A stretch of DNA of 64,000 nt from Paenibacillus sp. MSJ-34. Lineage in GTDB: Bacteria > Bacillota > Bacilli > Paenibacillales > Paenibacillaceae. Where the stretch lies: assembly GCF_018918005.1 (NCBI RefSeq), contig NZ_JAHLPR010000021.1, forward strand, positions 30,790 to 94,789, written 5' to 3'. This document shows positions 17,123 to 26,210 of the stretch, piece by piece (the first letter of the stretch is position 1; every line of letters begins with the position of its first letter). Below the pieces are notes generated by a model. That model did no database searches, was not told the origin of the DNA, and was given only the letters and a program-made list of their open reading frames with translations. The position numbers and the translations under genes are program-made.

Positions 17123-18352
17123 CTACCGGTCGCGCAAAAATTGTCCGATCCGCTCCACCGCCTCCAGCAATCGTTCTTCCTCCTGAACGAGCGCGATTCT
17201 AACATAGCCTTCGCCTTCCTTGCCGAAGGCGTCGCCGGGCACAACGGCCACACCCGCCCGTTCCAGCAAATCCCGCGCGAATTGGCGGGAAGACCGCTCA
17301 TCCGGAATCGGAGCCCAAATAAACATCGTCGCCTTCGGGTTCGGCACGTTCCACCCGATGCTGCGCATGCCCGCGACGAGCGCGTCTCTCCTCGCTTCAT
17401 ATACGCCCGCCGCCGAGCCGTCCGGCCCGCTTCCGCCGGACGCGGAGGAAGACGCTTCCATTCTTGCGATATCGTCGCGCAGCGCCTTGACGCCGGCAGC
17501 CTGCACCGCCGCGAACACGCCGAAATCGATCCCGTTCTTCAGCGCGGCGATCGCATCGAGGACGTCCGCGTTGCCGACGGCGAACCCCAGCCTTACGCCT
17601 GCCATATGAAAGCTCTTCGACAACGAGTGAAGCTCGATGCTTATTTCTTTGGCTCCCTCGATTTCGAGAATGCTCGTCGGATGGAAGCCGTCGAACGCCA
17701 ATTCCGAATAGGCCAAATCATGCACGATAAGCAGACCGGACTTGCGCGCGAAAGCGACCAAATCTCCAAAAAAAGCACGGTCCGCCACCGCCGCGGTCGG
17801 GTTGCCGGGATAGTTCAGCAATATATATTTCGCGCGCTCCGCCGTTTCTTGCGGTATTTGATCCAATTGCGGCAGAAAGCCGTTTGCCGCGCGAAGCGGC
17901 ACATAGTAAGGCCGGACCCCGGCTACCGCCAATGCCGCCGCATATATCGGATAACCCGGATCGGGCACGATCGCCGTATCGCCCGGGTCGGTCAAAGCGA
18001 GCGCCAAATGGGCGAGGCCGTCCTGCGAGCCCATCAGCGCCAACACTTCGCGCTCCGGGTCCAGGCTGGCGCCAAAGCGCCGCTTGTACCATTCGGCCGC
18101 TGCGGCGCGAAACTCCCGGCTGCCGCGCGAGCCCGGATAGCCGTAGTTCTCCGGATCGCGCGCCGCTTCCGAGAGCGCGTCCATAATCCTCGCGGATGGA
18201 GGACGGTCGGGACTGCCGATGGACAAATCGATCACGTCGATTCCCCGGGCGCGCGCCGCTTCTTTCCATTGCGCCACTTCGGCGAATATGCCGCTCGCCA
18301 TTCGGTTCAAGCGGGAGGAGCGCAATTGTTTCATTCTCGAAGTCAAGTCCAT
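17123..18352 (-). CDS. Class I/II PLP aminotransferase (LL-diaminopimelate aminotransferase-like)
   Basis: 409 residues. Motifs: SIGSPDRPPSARIMDAL, YGYPGSRGSREFR, MGSQDGLAHLAL, NYPGNPTAAV, LIVHDLAYSELAFDG, PLP lysine in HSLSKSFHMAGVRLGFAVG. This is the subgroup that includes DapL-like and YugH-like enzymes; the amino donor and acceptor are not known. A 16-residue insert rich in Ser, Gly and Ala (near residues 299-314, SSSASGGSGPDGSAAG) in a helical region is unusual and locally GC-rich. The start overlaps the end of the preceding ArsC-like gene by 10 bases. Confidence 0.85.
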   Translation of the reverse strand: MDLTSRMKQLRSSRLNRMASGIFAEVAQWKEAARARGIDVIDLSIGSPDRPPSARIMDALSEAARDPENYGYPGSRGSREFRAAAAEWYKRRFGASLDPEREVLALMGSQDGLAHLALALTDPGDTAIVPDPGYPIYAAALAVAGVRPYYVPLRAANGFLPQLDQIPQETAERAKYILLNYPGNPTAAVADRAFFGDLVAFARKSGLLIVHDLAYSELAFDGFHPTSILEIEGAKEISIELHSLSKSFHMAGVRLGFAVGNADVLDAIAALKNGIDFGVFAAVQAAGVKALRDDIARMEASSSASGGSGPDGSAAGVYEARRDALVAGMRSIGWNVPNPKATMFIWAPIPDERSSRQFARDLLERAGVAVVPGDAFGKEGEGYVRIALVQEEERLLEAVERIGQFLRDR

Positions 18353-18702
18353 TGGCGTTCGTACTCCTCCGGTTTATATCCGACGGTTACCCGCTTCCCG
18401 TCGGTTACGAGCGGGCGTTTGATCAGCATGCCGTTAGAGGAAAGCAGGCGTATTTTTTCCTCTTCGGATAGGTTCGGCAGCTTGTCCTTGAGCTGCAACG
18501 CTTTATATACTTCGCCCGATGTATTAAAAAACTTTTTAATATCCAATCCGCTGATTCGAATGATTTCCGTTAATTCGGAAGGAGTCGGCGTTTCTTCGAC
18601 AATATGGCGCAATTCCAGCGTTTTCCCTTTATTTTGCAACCACTTCACCGCACTGCGGCATGTACTGCATTTCGGATATTGGTATACGGTCAAATGACTC
18701 AT
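18343..18702 (-). CDS. ArsC/Spx-family thioredoxin-fold protein (YusI/Spx-like)
   Basis: 119 residues. CxxC redox pair in YPKCSTCRSAVKW (Cys12, Cys15), the conserved LDIKKFFNTSGEVYK segment and the LIKRPLVTDGKRVTVGYKPEEYE ending are typical of the arsenate-reductase-like family that includes Spx and YusI. True Spx would bind RNA polymerase alpha; this one has RPLV rather than clear Spx-only marks, so a YusI-like oxidoreductase is more likely. Operon partner of the aminotransferase, overlapping by 10 bases. Confidence 0.82.
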   Translation of the reverse strand: MSHLTVYQYPKCSTCRSAVKWLQNKGKTLELRHIVEETPTPSELTEIIRISGLDIKKFFNTSGEVYKALQLKDKLPNLSEEEKIRLLSSNGMLIKRPLVTDGKRVTVGYKPEEYERQWT

Positions 18703-18714
18703 CTCTTCACTCCA

Positions 18715-19695
18715 TTAACATATGATTTCGTCTTGGCCTGCGGACAATATTCGGCGCAGACGCCGCATGTCTTGCGGCAAATCCGCCGTAAACCGAATGT
18801 CGCGCCGCGTGATCGGATGAATGAATCCGATGCTGCATGCATGCAGCGCATGCCGGTCGATCAAACCGTCCAAAGAAGCCATTCGCTTCGCCCGTCCATC
18901 CTCCGCCAGCCTGTCGGCATCCCATGTCTTGTACATTTTGTCGCCGATAAGCGGGCATCCGATATGTCGCATATGTACGCGTATTTGATGCGTTCTCCCC
19001 GTTTCAAGCCGCAATCCGACCAAAGAAGCATGCGAATAGGCTTCCTTCGTCTCATAATGCGTCACCGCCGCATAGCCGTCCGCGGTCACGATTCTCACAT
19101 GCGGATTGCCGGGATCGCGATCGATCGGACCGGTTACGACGCCTTGCGGCTGCTCAGGATGTCCGTGTACGAGAGCGACGTATTCCTTCAACACGGCCCC
19201 GTCTATCATTTGCTCGGAAATATGCTGATGTACGTAGGGATTTTTGGCGATAACAAGCACGCCGCTCGTCTCCTGATCCAGACGGTGGACGGGTCGAAAC
19301 CGGTATTTCTCGCCGCGTTCCGCCCAATAATGCACAACTCCGTTCGCAAGCGTATCCACGTAATGGCCGTGGGTCGGGTGAACGATCCTGCCCGCTTCTT
19401 TATTGACAACGAGCAAATGCTCATCTTCATATATGATTTCGAAATCGATCGGCTGCGCCAATATATCTTCCGACGTTTCCCGCTCCATGCGAATTTGCAC
19501 GCAATCTCCCGCGGCGACGCGAACGCTAATATAACGGCGTTCTCCGTTGACGGTAATGCCCCGTTCCGTCAATTTCAGGCGGGAAAGCAGTTTGCGCGAC
19601 ACCTTCAGCCGCTTTTGCAAAATCGTCTTTAATAAAAATCCGTCCTCTTCCGGCGGAACCGAATAAGAGATCGGATCGTAATAATCGTTCGTCAT
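18715..19695 (-). CDS. RluA-family pseudouridine synthase
   Basis: 326 residues. N-terminal S4-like RNA-binding segment (VSRKLLSRLKLTERGITVNGERR), then the catalytic domain with IIYEDEHLLVVNKEAGRIVHPT, the active-site motif FRPVHRLDQETSGVLVIAKN (catalytic Asp) and LRLETGRTHQIRVHM. It converts uridine to pseudouridine in rRNA or tRNA; the exact site cannot be told. The start at MTNDYYDP has GGAG 8 bases before; a 61-codon extension to 19878 would run into the next gene and is unlikely. Confidence 0.9.
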   Translation of the reverse strand: MTNDYYDPISYSVPPEEDGFLLKTILQKRLKVSRKLLSRLKLTERGITVNGERRYISVRVAAGDCVQIRMERETSEDILAQPIDFEIIYEDEHLLVVNKEAGRIVHPTHGHYVDTLANGVVHYWAERGEKYRFRPVHRLDQETSGVLVIAKNPYVHQHISEQMIDGAVLKEYVALVHGHPEQPQGVVTGPIDRDPGNPHVRIVTADGYAAVTHYETKEAYSHASLVGLRLETGRTHQIRVHMRHIGCPLIGDKMYKTWDADRLAEDGRAKRMASLDGLIDRHALHACSIGFIHPITRRDIRFTADLPQDMRRLRRILSAGQDEIIC

Positions 19696-19736
19696 GATCG
19701 TTCTCCGTAAGCATATTTTGTGTGGAACCGGTACAG

Positions 19737-20312
19737 TTAGCGGCTGCGCATGCGTTTCAGCTCGACGGGAATGCCTGAGGTCAGCAGAAACAACTCGGCG
19801 CATTCCGCGGCAAGCCGCCGGTTGACCGCAGCTGCGGTATGGAAAAAAGCGGACTTCTCCGGCAGCGGATCGTCCCATCCGCCATAAAGTTCGTTGGAAA
19901 CGACAACGATCATCCCTTGAAACGACATAACCGCCTCGATCATCGCTTCCGCCCGCGCCGACAGTTCGGCTTCCAACGTCGAAACGAGCGCATGGATGCG
20001 CGACAAATGCCGGTACTCCTCATAAAGCCACGACGCAATGCTATCGACGACGACAACCCGCCGCTGCGCGCGATAAATATTCGATTCCCGGTTGATTTGA
20101 TCGATAACGTGCGGCAACTCGAGCCCGGCATGCATTACTTTCCATAGGAAACCGTTCGGAGCGGAACGTTCGGCTTCTCCATTCGGCTCACGGGTCGCGA
20201 TATAAATGCCTTCTCTTCCCAAACCTGCAGCGTAGCGAAGCGCAAAATCCGTTTTTCCGCTGCCGATCCCGCCCGTTACCATCATCAGCAAATCGAACCC
20301 CTCCATCGTCAA
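19737..20312 (-). CDS. CobU-like adenosylcobinamide kinase / guanylyltransferase
   Basis: 191 residues. Walker A in TGGIGSGKT (about 13-21), a second motif VVVVDSIASWLYEEY, and VVSNELYGG, like the VVSNEVG motif of CobU. CobU phosphorylates adenosylcobinamide and attaches GMP in cobalamin assembly or salvage. No other cobalamin gene is near. The start is uncertain: GGAGGGG lies 6 bases before a TTG (residue 8) and no site stands before the first ATG. A divergent P-loop NTPase with another job is possible. Confidence 0.65.
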   Translation of the reverse strand: MTMEGFDLLMMVTGGIGSGKTDFALRYAAGLGREGIYIATREPNGEAERSAPNGFLWKVMHAGLELPHVIDQINRESNIYRAQRRVVVVDSIASWLYEEYRHLSRIHALVSTLEAELSARAEAMIEAVMSFQGMIVVVSNELYGGWDDPLPEKSAFFHTAAAVNRRLAAECAELFLLTSGIPVELKRMRSR

Positions 20313-20384
20313 TTATTTTGGAACGGCTTCTCGCACGCGTCGTTATCATCGTTCTTTTAAACAATATAACATAAATGCGGAAAT

Positions 20385-20416
20385 CAAAAAAAGAAGAAGG
20401 TTCCGGCGGAACCTTC
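20385..20416 (-). terminator. Terminator after the Spo0E-like gene
   Basis: 9-bp perfect stem GAAGGTTCC / GGAACCTTC with a 3-base loop, followed by TTCTTTTTTT on the minus strand. Confidence 0.85.
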
Positions 20417-20456
20417 CTCGGGAAGTCTATCGTTCGAACGATTGCCTAGCGTTAGC

Positions 20457-20672
20457 TTATTTTCTCGGATTATTTCTCATATATTCATTTATCTTCAAAT
20501 CCAGCAGACTGCTTATCTGTATGACGGTGTCCGACGTGAAGGATTGTTCTTGCAATACCATTTGTTCCATTTGAATACGCAAAAACTGAATTTCGTCTTC
20601 CAGAGTAACCGCTGACGAAGATGACTTATTTGCATCACTTATGAGCAAATCATTTTCTACACAAATCAACAC
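20457..20672 (-). CDS. Spo0E-like aspartyl-phosphate phosphatase
   Basis: 71 residues if the GTG at 20672 is used. The C-terminal part has the Spo0E signature SxxLD (Ser54-Ser-Leu-Leu-Asp58) after the helix LEDEIQFLRIQMEQMVLQEQ, giving the two-helix hairpin of the family. Such proteins strip phosphate from Spo0A-P and so delay sporulation. The ribosome site is unusual: a run of eight G just upstream of GTG. A TTG directly after the GTG is an alternative start. Confidence 0.78.
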   Translation of the reverse strand: MLICVENDLLISDANKSSSSAVTLEDEIQFLRIQMEQMVLQEQSFTSDTVIQISSLLDLKINEYMRNNPRK

Positions 20673-20789
20673 GATCCCCCCCCGGAGTAAAAATTGCCCG
20701 CCAAAATCCAATTATAGCATTTCAAAAAGACAACAAAAAGGAAAATATATGCTATATTATAACAAAATAATCCTATGATTGGTACCTTA

Positions 20790-21995
20790 TTATAAATTAT
20801 TTCTCACTTTATCCATGAATTTCCCAATTCTTTCCAAAGATTCGTTTAATTGGGAGATCGAAGTCGCATACGAGCAGCGCAAAAATCCTTCTCCGCCCAA
20901 ACCGAACACATCGCCCGGCACCGCCGCCACTTTCGCTTCTTCCAACAACCGATTCGCGAATTGTTCCGAGGTCATGCCGCTCGCTTGAATCGAAGGGAAA
21001 GCATAAAACGCCCCTTGCGGCTCATGGCATTCCAGGCCGATCTCGCGGAATCCTTTCACGACGAGACGCCGGCGCTGGTTGTACGATTCGATCATCCGGT
21101 CCTTCTCTTCCATCCCGTTGCGGAGCGCCTCCAATGCGGCGACTTGCCCCATGACCGGAGCGCACATGACGGTATACTGATGAATTTTCAACATGGCGGA
21201 AATCAAATCGGGATGTCCGCAAGCGTATCCCATACGCCAGCCGGTCATCGCGAACGCTTTGGAAAATCCGCTGACGAGAATCGTCCGATCTTTCATCCCC
21301 GGCACCGAAGCGACGCTGACATGTTTCCGGTCGTATGTCAATTCGGCGTAAATTTCGTCGGAAATGACGATCAAATCGTGCTCTTCGACGACTTTCGCGA
21401 TCGGAAGCAAATCTTCGTAAGACATAATGGCGCCCGTCGGATTGCTCGGGTAACATAAAATTAAAATTTTGGAGCGCGGCGTCAATTTCGCTTTTAACGA
21501 TTCGGCCGTGAGCTTGAACTCGTCTTTCGCGAACGTTTCAATGCCTACCACTTTGCCGCCGCCGATCGACGCAATCGGCGAATAGGATATATAGGACGGC
21601 TCGGGAATCAATATTTCGTCTCCCGGCGCAATGAGCGCGCGCAACGCCAAATCGATCGCTTCGCTGCCGCCGACCGTAACCATAATTTCCTTCGCCGGAT
21701 CGTATGTCACTTTGAATTGATGATGCAAGTAGTTTCCAATTTCTTCACGCAATTCGATGAGCCCGGCGTTCGACGTATATTTCGTCATCCCCCGTTCAAG
21801 CGAATACACGCACGCTTCGCGCACATGCCAAGGCGTACAAAAATCCGGTTCGCCAACACCTAACGAAATGATGTCCTTGTCTTTGCTCGCGCTCACCAAA
21901 TCGAAAAACTTGCGGATACCCGACGGGGGAATGTCGCGAACGAGCGGAGACAGATAGGAGTTCATTGACGTTTGTTTTTCTTCATTTTTAATCAT
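20790..21995 (-). CDS. Class I/II aminotransferase (YugH/PatA-like)
   Basis: 401 residues. Motifs: SLGVGEPDFCTPWHVRE, YTSNAGLIELREEI, VGGSEAIDLALRAL, CYPSNPTGAIMS, VISDEIYAELTYD and PLP lysine in VSGFSKAFAMTGWRMGYACG. It stands 13 bases after an Lrp/AsnC regulator, the same pairing as Bacillus yugG-yugH, so the regulator probably controls it in response to an amino acid. Substrate not determined; alanine or aromatic amino acids are usual for the group. AAAGGAAG precedes the ATG. Confidence 0.88.
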   Translation of the reverse strand: MIKNEEKQTSMNSYLSPLVRDIPPSGIRKFFDLVSASKDKDIISLGVGEPDFCTPWHVREACVYSLERGMTKYTSNAGLIELREEIGNYLHHQFKVTYDPAKEIMVTVGGSEAIDLALRALIAPGDEILIPEPSYISYSPIASIGGGKVVGIETFAKDEFKLTAESLKAKLTPRSKILILCYPSNPTGAIMSYEDLLPIAKVVEEHDLIVISDEIYAELTYDRKHVSVASVPGMKDRTILVSGFSKAFAMTGWRMGYACGHPDLISAMLKIHQYTVMCAPVMGQVAALEALRNGMEEKDRMIESYNQRRRLVVKGFREIGLECHEPQGAFYAFPSIQASGMTSEQFANRLLEEAKVAAVPGDVFGLGGEGFLRCSYATSISQLNESLERIGKFMDKVRNNL

Positions 21996-22008
21996 GGCGC
22001 AACTTCCT

Positions 22009-22500
22009 TTACGGCGAGATCAACAGACGGTGATCATCTTCGCGTTGTTCGAAAATAATGCCGTCCTGTTTATATTTTTTAAGAATGAAATGCGTTTTGG
22101 TCGATAACACGGATTCGATCGGAGACAGTTTGTCGGATACGAAACTTGCAACTTCCCGCAAACTTTTCCCTTCCACTTCGACGAGCAGATCGTAAGCGCC
22201 CGACATGAGGTATACGGATTTCACTTGCGGAAACAGGTAGATGCGTTCGGCTATTCCTTCGAATCCGCGGCCGCGTTCGGGCGTAATTTGCACTTCGATC
22301 AGAGCCGTCACTTTATCGTCTTCCACTTTGCTCCAGTTGACGACCGTCGCATACTTGACGATGACATGTTCCTCTTCCATTTCCGCAATCGCCGCCTTCA
22401 CTTCCGCTTCGGACACGCCGAGCAGCGTAGAGATCAGTTCCGCATCTCTTCTGGAATCCTCTTTAAGAATATCCAGAATTTTCATTTTGAGTTCATTCAT
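22009..22500 (-). CDS. Lrp/AsnC-family transcription regulator
   Basis: 163 residues. N-terminal helix-turn-helix (MKILDILKEDSRRDAELISTLLGVSEAEVKAAIAEMEEE) and C-terminal RAM ligand-binding domain (VTALIEVQITPERGRGFEGIAERIYLFPQVKSVYLMSGAYDLLVEVEG), as in feast/famine regulators. It forms one unit with the downstream aminotransferase. Start at MNELKMKILD with TTTGGAGG upstream. A run of ATA/TAT triplets about 30 bp before the start marks the promoter region. Confidence 0.9.
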   Translation of the reverse strand: MNELKMKILDILKEDSRRDAELISTLLGVSEAEVKAAIAEMEEEHVIVKYATVVNWSKVEDDKVTALIEVQITPERGRGFEGIAERIYLFPQVKSVYLMSGAYDLLVEVEGKSLREVASFVSDKLSPIESVLSTKTHFILKKYKQDGIIFEQREDDHRLLISP

Positions 22501-22660
22501 ACCCCATACCTCCAAAGAACCATAATAATAATAATACAACGAATTTGCGCGATGTGCCAACCGAAATGCTGCTTTTTCACCTTCGAACTTGTACGAAAAA
22601 CCGTTCTCGCGGGCAGTCCGCTTAAACGGTTTTCGAATTGGCATTGATGGTGAACGGATA

Positions 22661-23080
22661 TTAACGGATCAATCTTTGGATCATCCGCTGCCGATCTTCG
22701 TCCGACAGGACGGTATTGACTTGGAAGCAGCCCGGGCATACATAGACATGAAGCCGGAATGGCGCTTCCAACACCGGTTGGCCCAATGAAGCGGGGACAT
22801 TCGGCTTAAACGAGTCGGCCCGAACCGTCTGTTCTCCCGCCAGCAGCATATATTCCCGGCAATAGATGCATTCCGGCGCTTCCTGCTGCGAATCGAGCAC
22901 TTTTTCGACCGAAGCTTCGAATACCTCGGAATCGTTCTCGTCCGCGTTCTCGTCAATTTGAATTTGCAGCGTGCGGTAGCCTGTCAGCTCGTTGTTGCAA
23001 TGAGGACATTCTTCTTCGGGACCGAGTTCTTCATCCCATACAATTTCCGTTTGACACCAGGGACAAATGGTATTCATCAC
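22661..23080 (-). CDS. Zinc-ribbon protein of unknown function
   Basis: 139 residues. N-terminal cysteine pairs CPWCQTEI and CPHCNNEL, a middle pair CIYCREY and a C-terminal pair CPGCFQVN make two likely zinc knuckles. Acidic linker (DENADENDSE). No enzyme motif is seen. GTG (23080) and ATG (23077) compete as starts; the AAAGGA site is spaced better for GTG. It is in a row with a 27-residue membrane peptide and a DUF350 membrane protein. Confidence 0.7.
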   Translation of the reverse strand: MMNTICPWCQTEIVWDEELGPEEECPHCNNELTGYRTLQIQIDENADENDSEVFEASVEKVLDSQQEAPECIYCREYMLLAGEQTVRADSFKPNVPASLGQPVLEAPFRLHVYVCPGCFQVNTVLSDEDRQRMIQRLIR

Positions 23081-23104
23081 ATATCATTCCTTTATTTTGT
23101 TCTA

Positions 23105-23188
23105 TCATTCAATATTGATCCAAAAAATAATGCCGGCCGCGAACACGATAATAGCCAGTGCGAATAACGATCCCCACAAGTATTTCAT
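23105..23188 (-). CDS. 27-residue single-pass membrane peptide
   Basis: Starts MKYLWGSLFALAIIVFAAG and ends IIFWINIE. Nearly the whole chain is one hydrophobic helix with a lysine at the N-terminal end. GGGGGG stands 6 bases before the ATG. It fits exactly between two co-directional genes (17 bp from the GTG of the zinc-ribbon gene upstream edge and 28 bp from the DUF350 stop). Too short for family assignment; a small subunit or regulator of a membrane protein is inference. Confidence 0.55.
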   Translation of the reverse strand: MKYLWGSLFALAIIVFAAGIIFWINIE

Positions 23189-23216
23189 GCCTGTCCCCCC
23201 ATATCAACGCTTAATA

Positions 23217-23636
23217 TTAAGATAAACCCGCTCCGATAATATAAGATAGCGAAATCGAAATCATCATGGCGATAAAGCCGACGGCGCGATTGTCTTTTTG
23301 AATTTCATGGTCGATACGAAACACGGGCGTTACAAATTCGAACATAAAGTATGCGACTAAAAGCAGGACAAAGCCGAAGGATGCCCAGATCAACGACTCG
23401 TAAATCGAATCGCTGGCGGTAATGCAAAAGCGAAAAATGTTGCAAATTCCGAATATTTTCCCCCCGGTGGCCATGGCGACAGCCATGTTGCCCTTTTTAA
23501 TTTCGTCCCAGCAGCGATACTTGGTCACAAATTCGAAACAATACAAAAACACGATGAGCGCCAAGACGGCAACCGAAAAATAAGCGACCATTCCGAAATA
23601 CGGATTGGCGAGCAGCGTTTCCAAATCGACTTCCAC
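23217..23636 (-). CDS. DUF350-family membrane protein
   Basis: 139 residues with four membrane segments (MVAYFSVAVLALIVFLYCFEF, near 50-70, LIWASFGFVLLLVAYFMFEF, AVGFIAMMISISLSYIIGA). Two halves repeat the pattern of an acidic/aromatic helix end EFVT, typical of the YjfL/DUF350 family. Function unknown; some members sit beside stress and signalling genes. GTG start with GGGGGAG. Confidence 0.78.
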   Translation of the reverse strand: MEVDLETLLANPYFGMVAYFSVAVLALIVFLYCFEFVTKYRCWDEIKKGNMAVAMATGGKIFGICNIFRFCITASDSIYESLIWASFGFVLLLVAYFMFEFVTPVFRIDHEIQKDNRAVGFIAMMISISLSYIIGAGLS

Positions 23637-23658
23637 CCTGTTTCACTCCCCCGTTCCA

Positions 23659-26022
23659 TCACTTTAATTCGACAACGGTTACCCCCGCGCCGCCTTCGCC
23701 GTAATTCCCCAAACGGTAAGATTTAATATGCCGATGCTTGCGCAAATAATCTTGAATGCCCGTGCGCAGCACTCCCGTGCCTTTTCCGTGAATAATATAC
23801 ACCTGCCCGAGATTGGACAGAAACGCTTCGTCGATAAACCGATCCGCCTCGATGAGCGCTTCTTCCAAATTCGAACCGCGCAAATCCAGCTCCGAACGGA
23901 CATGCTCGTCGCGCGAACGTTTCACGCTGGCGACATGACGCTGTTGCTGAACTTTGGCCGGCGCCTGCTGCACAAGCTCCAAATCGTTCAAACTGACCTT
24001 CATTTTCATAATGCCCATTTGCACGATCGCCTCGCCGGACCCGGCCAATTCGACGACATGCCCCTTTTGATTCAAGCTGTACACGACAACTTCGTCGCCG
24101 GCTTCGATGTTCCGCGTTTGCTTCGCGCCGGGGCGAACCGTCTTCGCGCGTCGTTCGTTCGGCTCCGCCTCGTCAAGCTGCTTGCGCGCGGCGATCAGTT
24201 TATGCTCCTTGACGGAGGCGCCTTCTTCCTTCGCCAATTTGCGCAAATCGGCGATAATTTGCTCCGCTTCGCTCCGCGCCTTGGCGATGACGTCGCGCGC
24301 TTCTTGTTCCGCTTTGGCGAGCATTTTGTCGCGCTGCTGCTCGAATCGATCCCGTTCCCGCTCGACTTGCTGACGGAGCGTTTCCAGTTCTTGGCGGAGA
24401 CGCTGCGCCGTTTCGCGTTCGGCTTCGGCGGTAAGCCGGTTCTCTTCGAGCGAAGCGATCATGCTCTCGACGCGCAAATCCTCTTCCTTCACTTCGCCCT
24501 TCGCTCTTTCGATCATTTGCTGCGGCAAACCGAGCCGTTCGGCGATGGCGAACGCATTGCTTCGTCCCGGCACGCCGACGAGCAACCGATATGTCGGGCT
24601 TAACGTTTGGATATCGAATTCCATGCTGGCGTTAATAACGCCCTTGCGCTCATAAGCGTACGCTTTCAGTTCGCTGTAATGGGTAGTCGCCACCATGCGG
24701 CAGCCCAAGCTGTGAATATGTTCCATAATGGCGATCGCAAGCGCCGAGCCTTCCGCCGGATCCGTACCGGCTCCCAATTCGTCGAGCAGCACCAGGCTTT
24801 TCCCCGTCATTTGCCGCAATATGTTAATGATGTTCGTCATATGGCTTGAAAAGGTGCTCAAATTTTGCTCGATGCTCTGCTCGTCGCCGATATCGGCGTA
24901 AATCGCATCGAATACGCAACATTGGCTGCCGTCTTCGGCAGGAATGAACAAGCCTGACATCGCCATTAAACTAAGCAAGCCGATCGTTTTCAAGGTCACC
25001 GTTTTCCCGCCGGTATTCGGTCCGGTCACAATAATCGACGTATAGGAATTGCCCAGCTCGACGTCGAGCGGAACGACTTTGTCGGTCGCGATCAACGGAT
25101 GGCGTCCTTTGCGCAATTTAAGAAATCCGCGGTCGTTCATGCGCGGAAAGGAGGCCTTCATTTCATGCGCCAGCCTTGCCTTCGCGAATATAAAGTCAAG
25201 CTGGGCGAGTATATCGACATCGTAGAGCAGCATTTCCGTTTGCTCGCCGGCAAGCGAAGACAAGCGATGCAATATTTTTTCGATTTCCCGCTCTTCCTTC
25301 AACTTCGCCTCGCGCAGTTTATTGTTCATGGCAACGATCGATTCCGGCTCGATGAACAAGGTTGCGCCCGAACCGGATTGATCGTGTACGATGCCCCCGA
25401 AATGGGAACGATATTCTTGTTTCACCGGAATGACGAATCGGTCGTTGCGGATCGTAATCAGTTGCTCTTGCAGCATTTTCGCGACCGAATTCGAACGGAT
25501 CATTTGCTCCAATTTCTCGCGGATTCGAACTTCGCCTGTCCGAAGCTCGCGCCGGATCGCGGCCAGCTCGCTGCTGGCATTGTCCATCACTTCGGCTTGA
25601 TCGTCGATGCATGCTTTAATCGCATCCTCGAGCGGCTTCTGTTCGGATATTTGCTCGCTGAGCGCATCCAGCAAAGGAACGGGATCCTCTTCATGGATAT
25701 TGGCGATAAACCGTTTCAAGCGACGGCCGCCGTAAATCGTATTCGCGATATCCAACAGCTCGTGCGTGTTCAACATTCCGCCGATTCGCGCCCGCTGCAA
25801 CGCGGAACGTATGTCAGCGATGCCGCCGAACGGGGCCCCGCCCTTCAAGCGATCGACTTTATACGCTTCGTCCGTCGCTTGCAGACGGCGCTTTACGTCT
25901 TCGAGATTGCCGCTTGGGCGAAGAGATTCCGCGTATTCCTTGCCGAGACTCGTCACGGCGTGATAAGCCAATTTATTTAAAATTTTGGAAAATTCCATTG
26001 TTTTTAATATTTTGTCGTCCAA
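23659..26022 (-). CDS. mutS2: MutS2 endonuclease / ribosome-rescue ATPase
   Basis: 787 residues. MutS-like core and clamp, ABC ATPase with Walker A GPNTGGKTVTLKT and Walker B LVLLDELGAGTDPAEG, a long coiled coil (AEAERETAQRLRQELETLRQ), a KOW-like segment and a C-terminal Smr nuclease domain (ELDLRGSNLEEAL ... VYIIHGKGTGVLR). MutS2 in Bacillus splits collided ribosomes and also affects recombination. It ends the pheS-pheT-zapA-cvpA-mutS2 neighbourhood; polX and rnhC, found there in Bacillus, are absent. TTG start with GGGGAG. Confidence 0.94.
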   Translation of the reverse strand: MDDKILKTMEFSKILNKLAYHAVTSLGKEYAESLRPSGNLEDVKRRLQATDEAYKVDRLKGGAPFGGIADIRSALQRARIGGMLNTHELLDIANTIYGGRRLKRFIANIHEEDPVPLLDALSEQISEQKPLEDAIKACIDDQAEVMDNASSELAAIRRELRTGEVRIREKLEQMIRSNSVAKMLQEQLITIRNDRFVIPVKQEYRSHFGGIVHDQSGSGATLFIEPESIVAMNNKLREAKLKEEREIEKILHRLSSLAGEQTEMLLYDVDILAQLDFIFAKARLAHEMKASFPRMNDRGFLKLRKGRHPLIATDKVVPLDVELGNSYTSIIVTGPNTGGKTVTLKTIGLLSLMAMSGLFIPAEDGSQCCVFDAIYADIGDEQSIEQNLSTFSSHMTNIINILRQMTGKSLVLLDELGAGTDPAEGSALAIAIMEHIHSLGCRMVATTHYSELKAYAYERKGVINASMEFDIQTLSPTYRLLVGVPGRSNAFAIAERLGLPQQMIERAKGEVKEEDLRVESMIASLEENRLTAEAERETAQRLRQELETLRQQVERERDRFEQQRDKMLAKAEQEARDVIAKARSEAEQIIADLRKLAKEEGASVKEHKLIAARKQLDEAEPNERRAKTVRPGAKQTRNIEAGDEVVVYSLNQKGHVVELAGSGEAIVQMGIMKMKVSLNDLELVQQAPAKVQQQRHVASVKRSRDEHVRSELDLRGSNLEEALIEADRFIDEAFLSNLGQVYIIHGKGTGVLRTGIQDYLRKHRHIKSYRLGNYGEGGAGVTVVELK

Positions 26023-26210
26023 AACGATAACAACTCCCCTCGTTGTTATTATATCCGAACCAATAAGGTTTAGCTATTCCACTCCTTACGAATCCTTCCA
26101 CTAATAGAAGTTTGGCCTTCGGGTACAATAATGGTTGAATCGAGTCTTACTCATCAGTTCACGAACCTTTGCAAGAGCGGAGGAATATCGATCTTAAGGA
26201 GGAATTTCAC

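Noticed and set aside
17123..18352. Frameshift or fusion in the aminotransferase because of its Ser/Gly-rich insert
   Set aside because: The reading frame stays open with intact family motifs on both sides, so it is an in-frame insert.
20457..23636. Transferred island suggested by the cluster of small genes
   Set aside because: Base composition and ribosome sites look like the neighbours and no integrase or tRNA is present.
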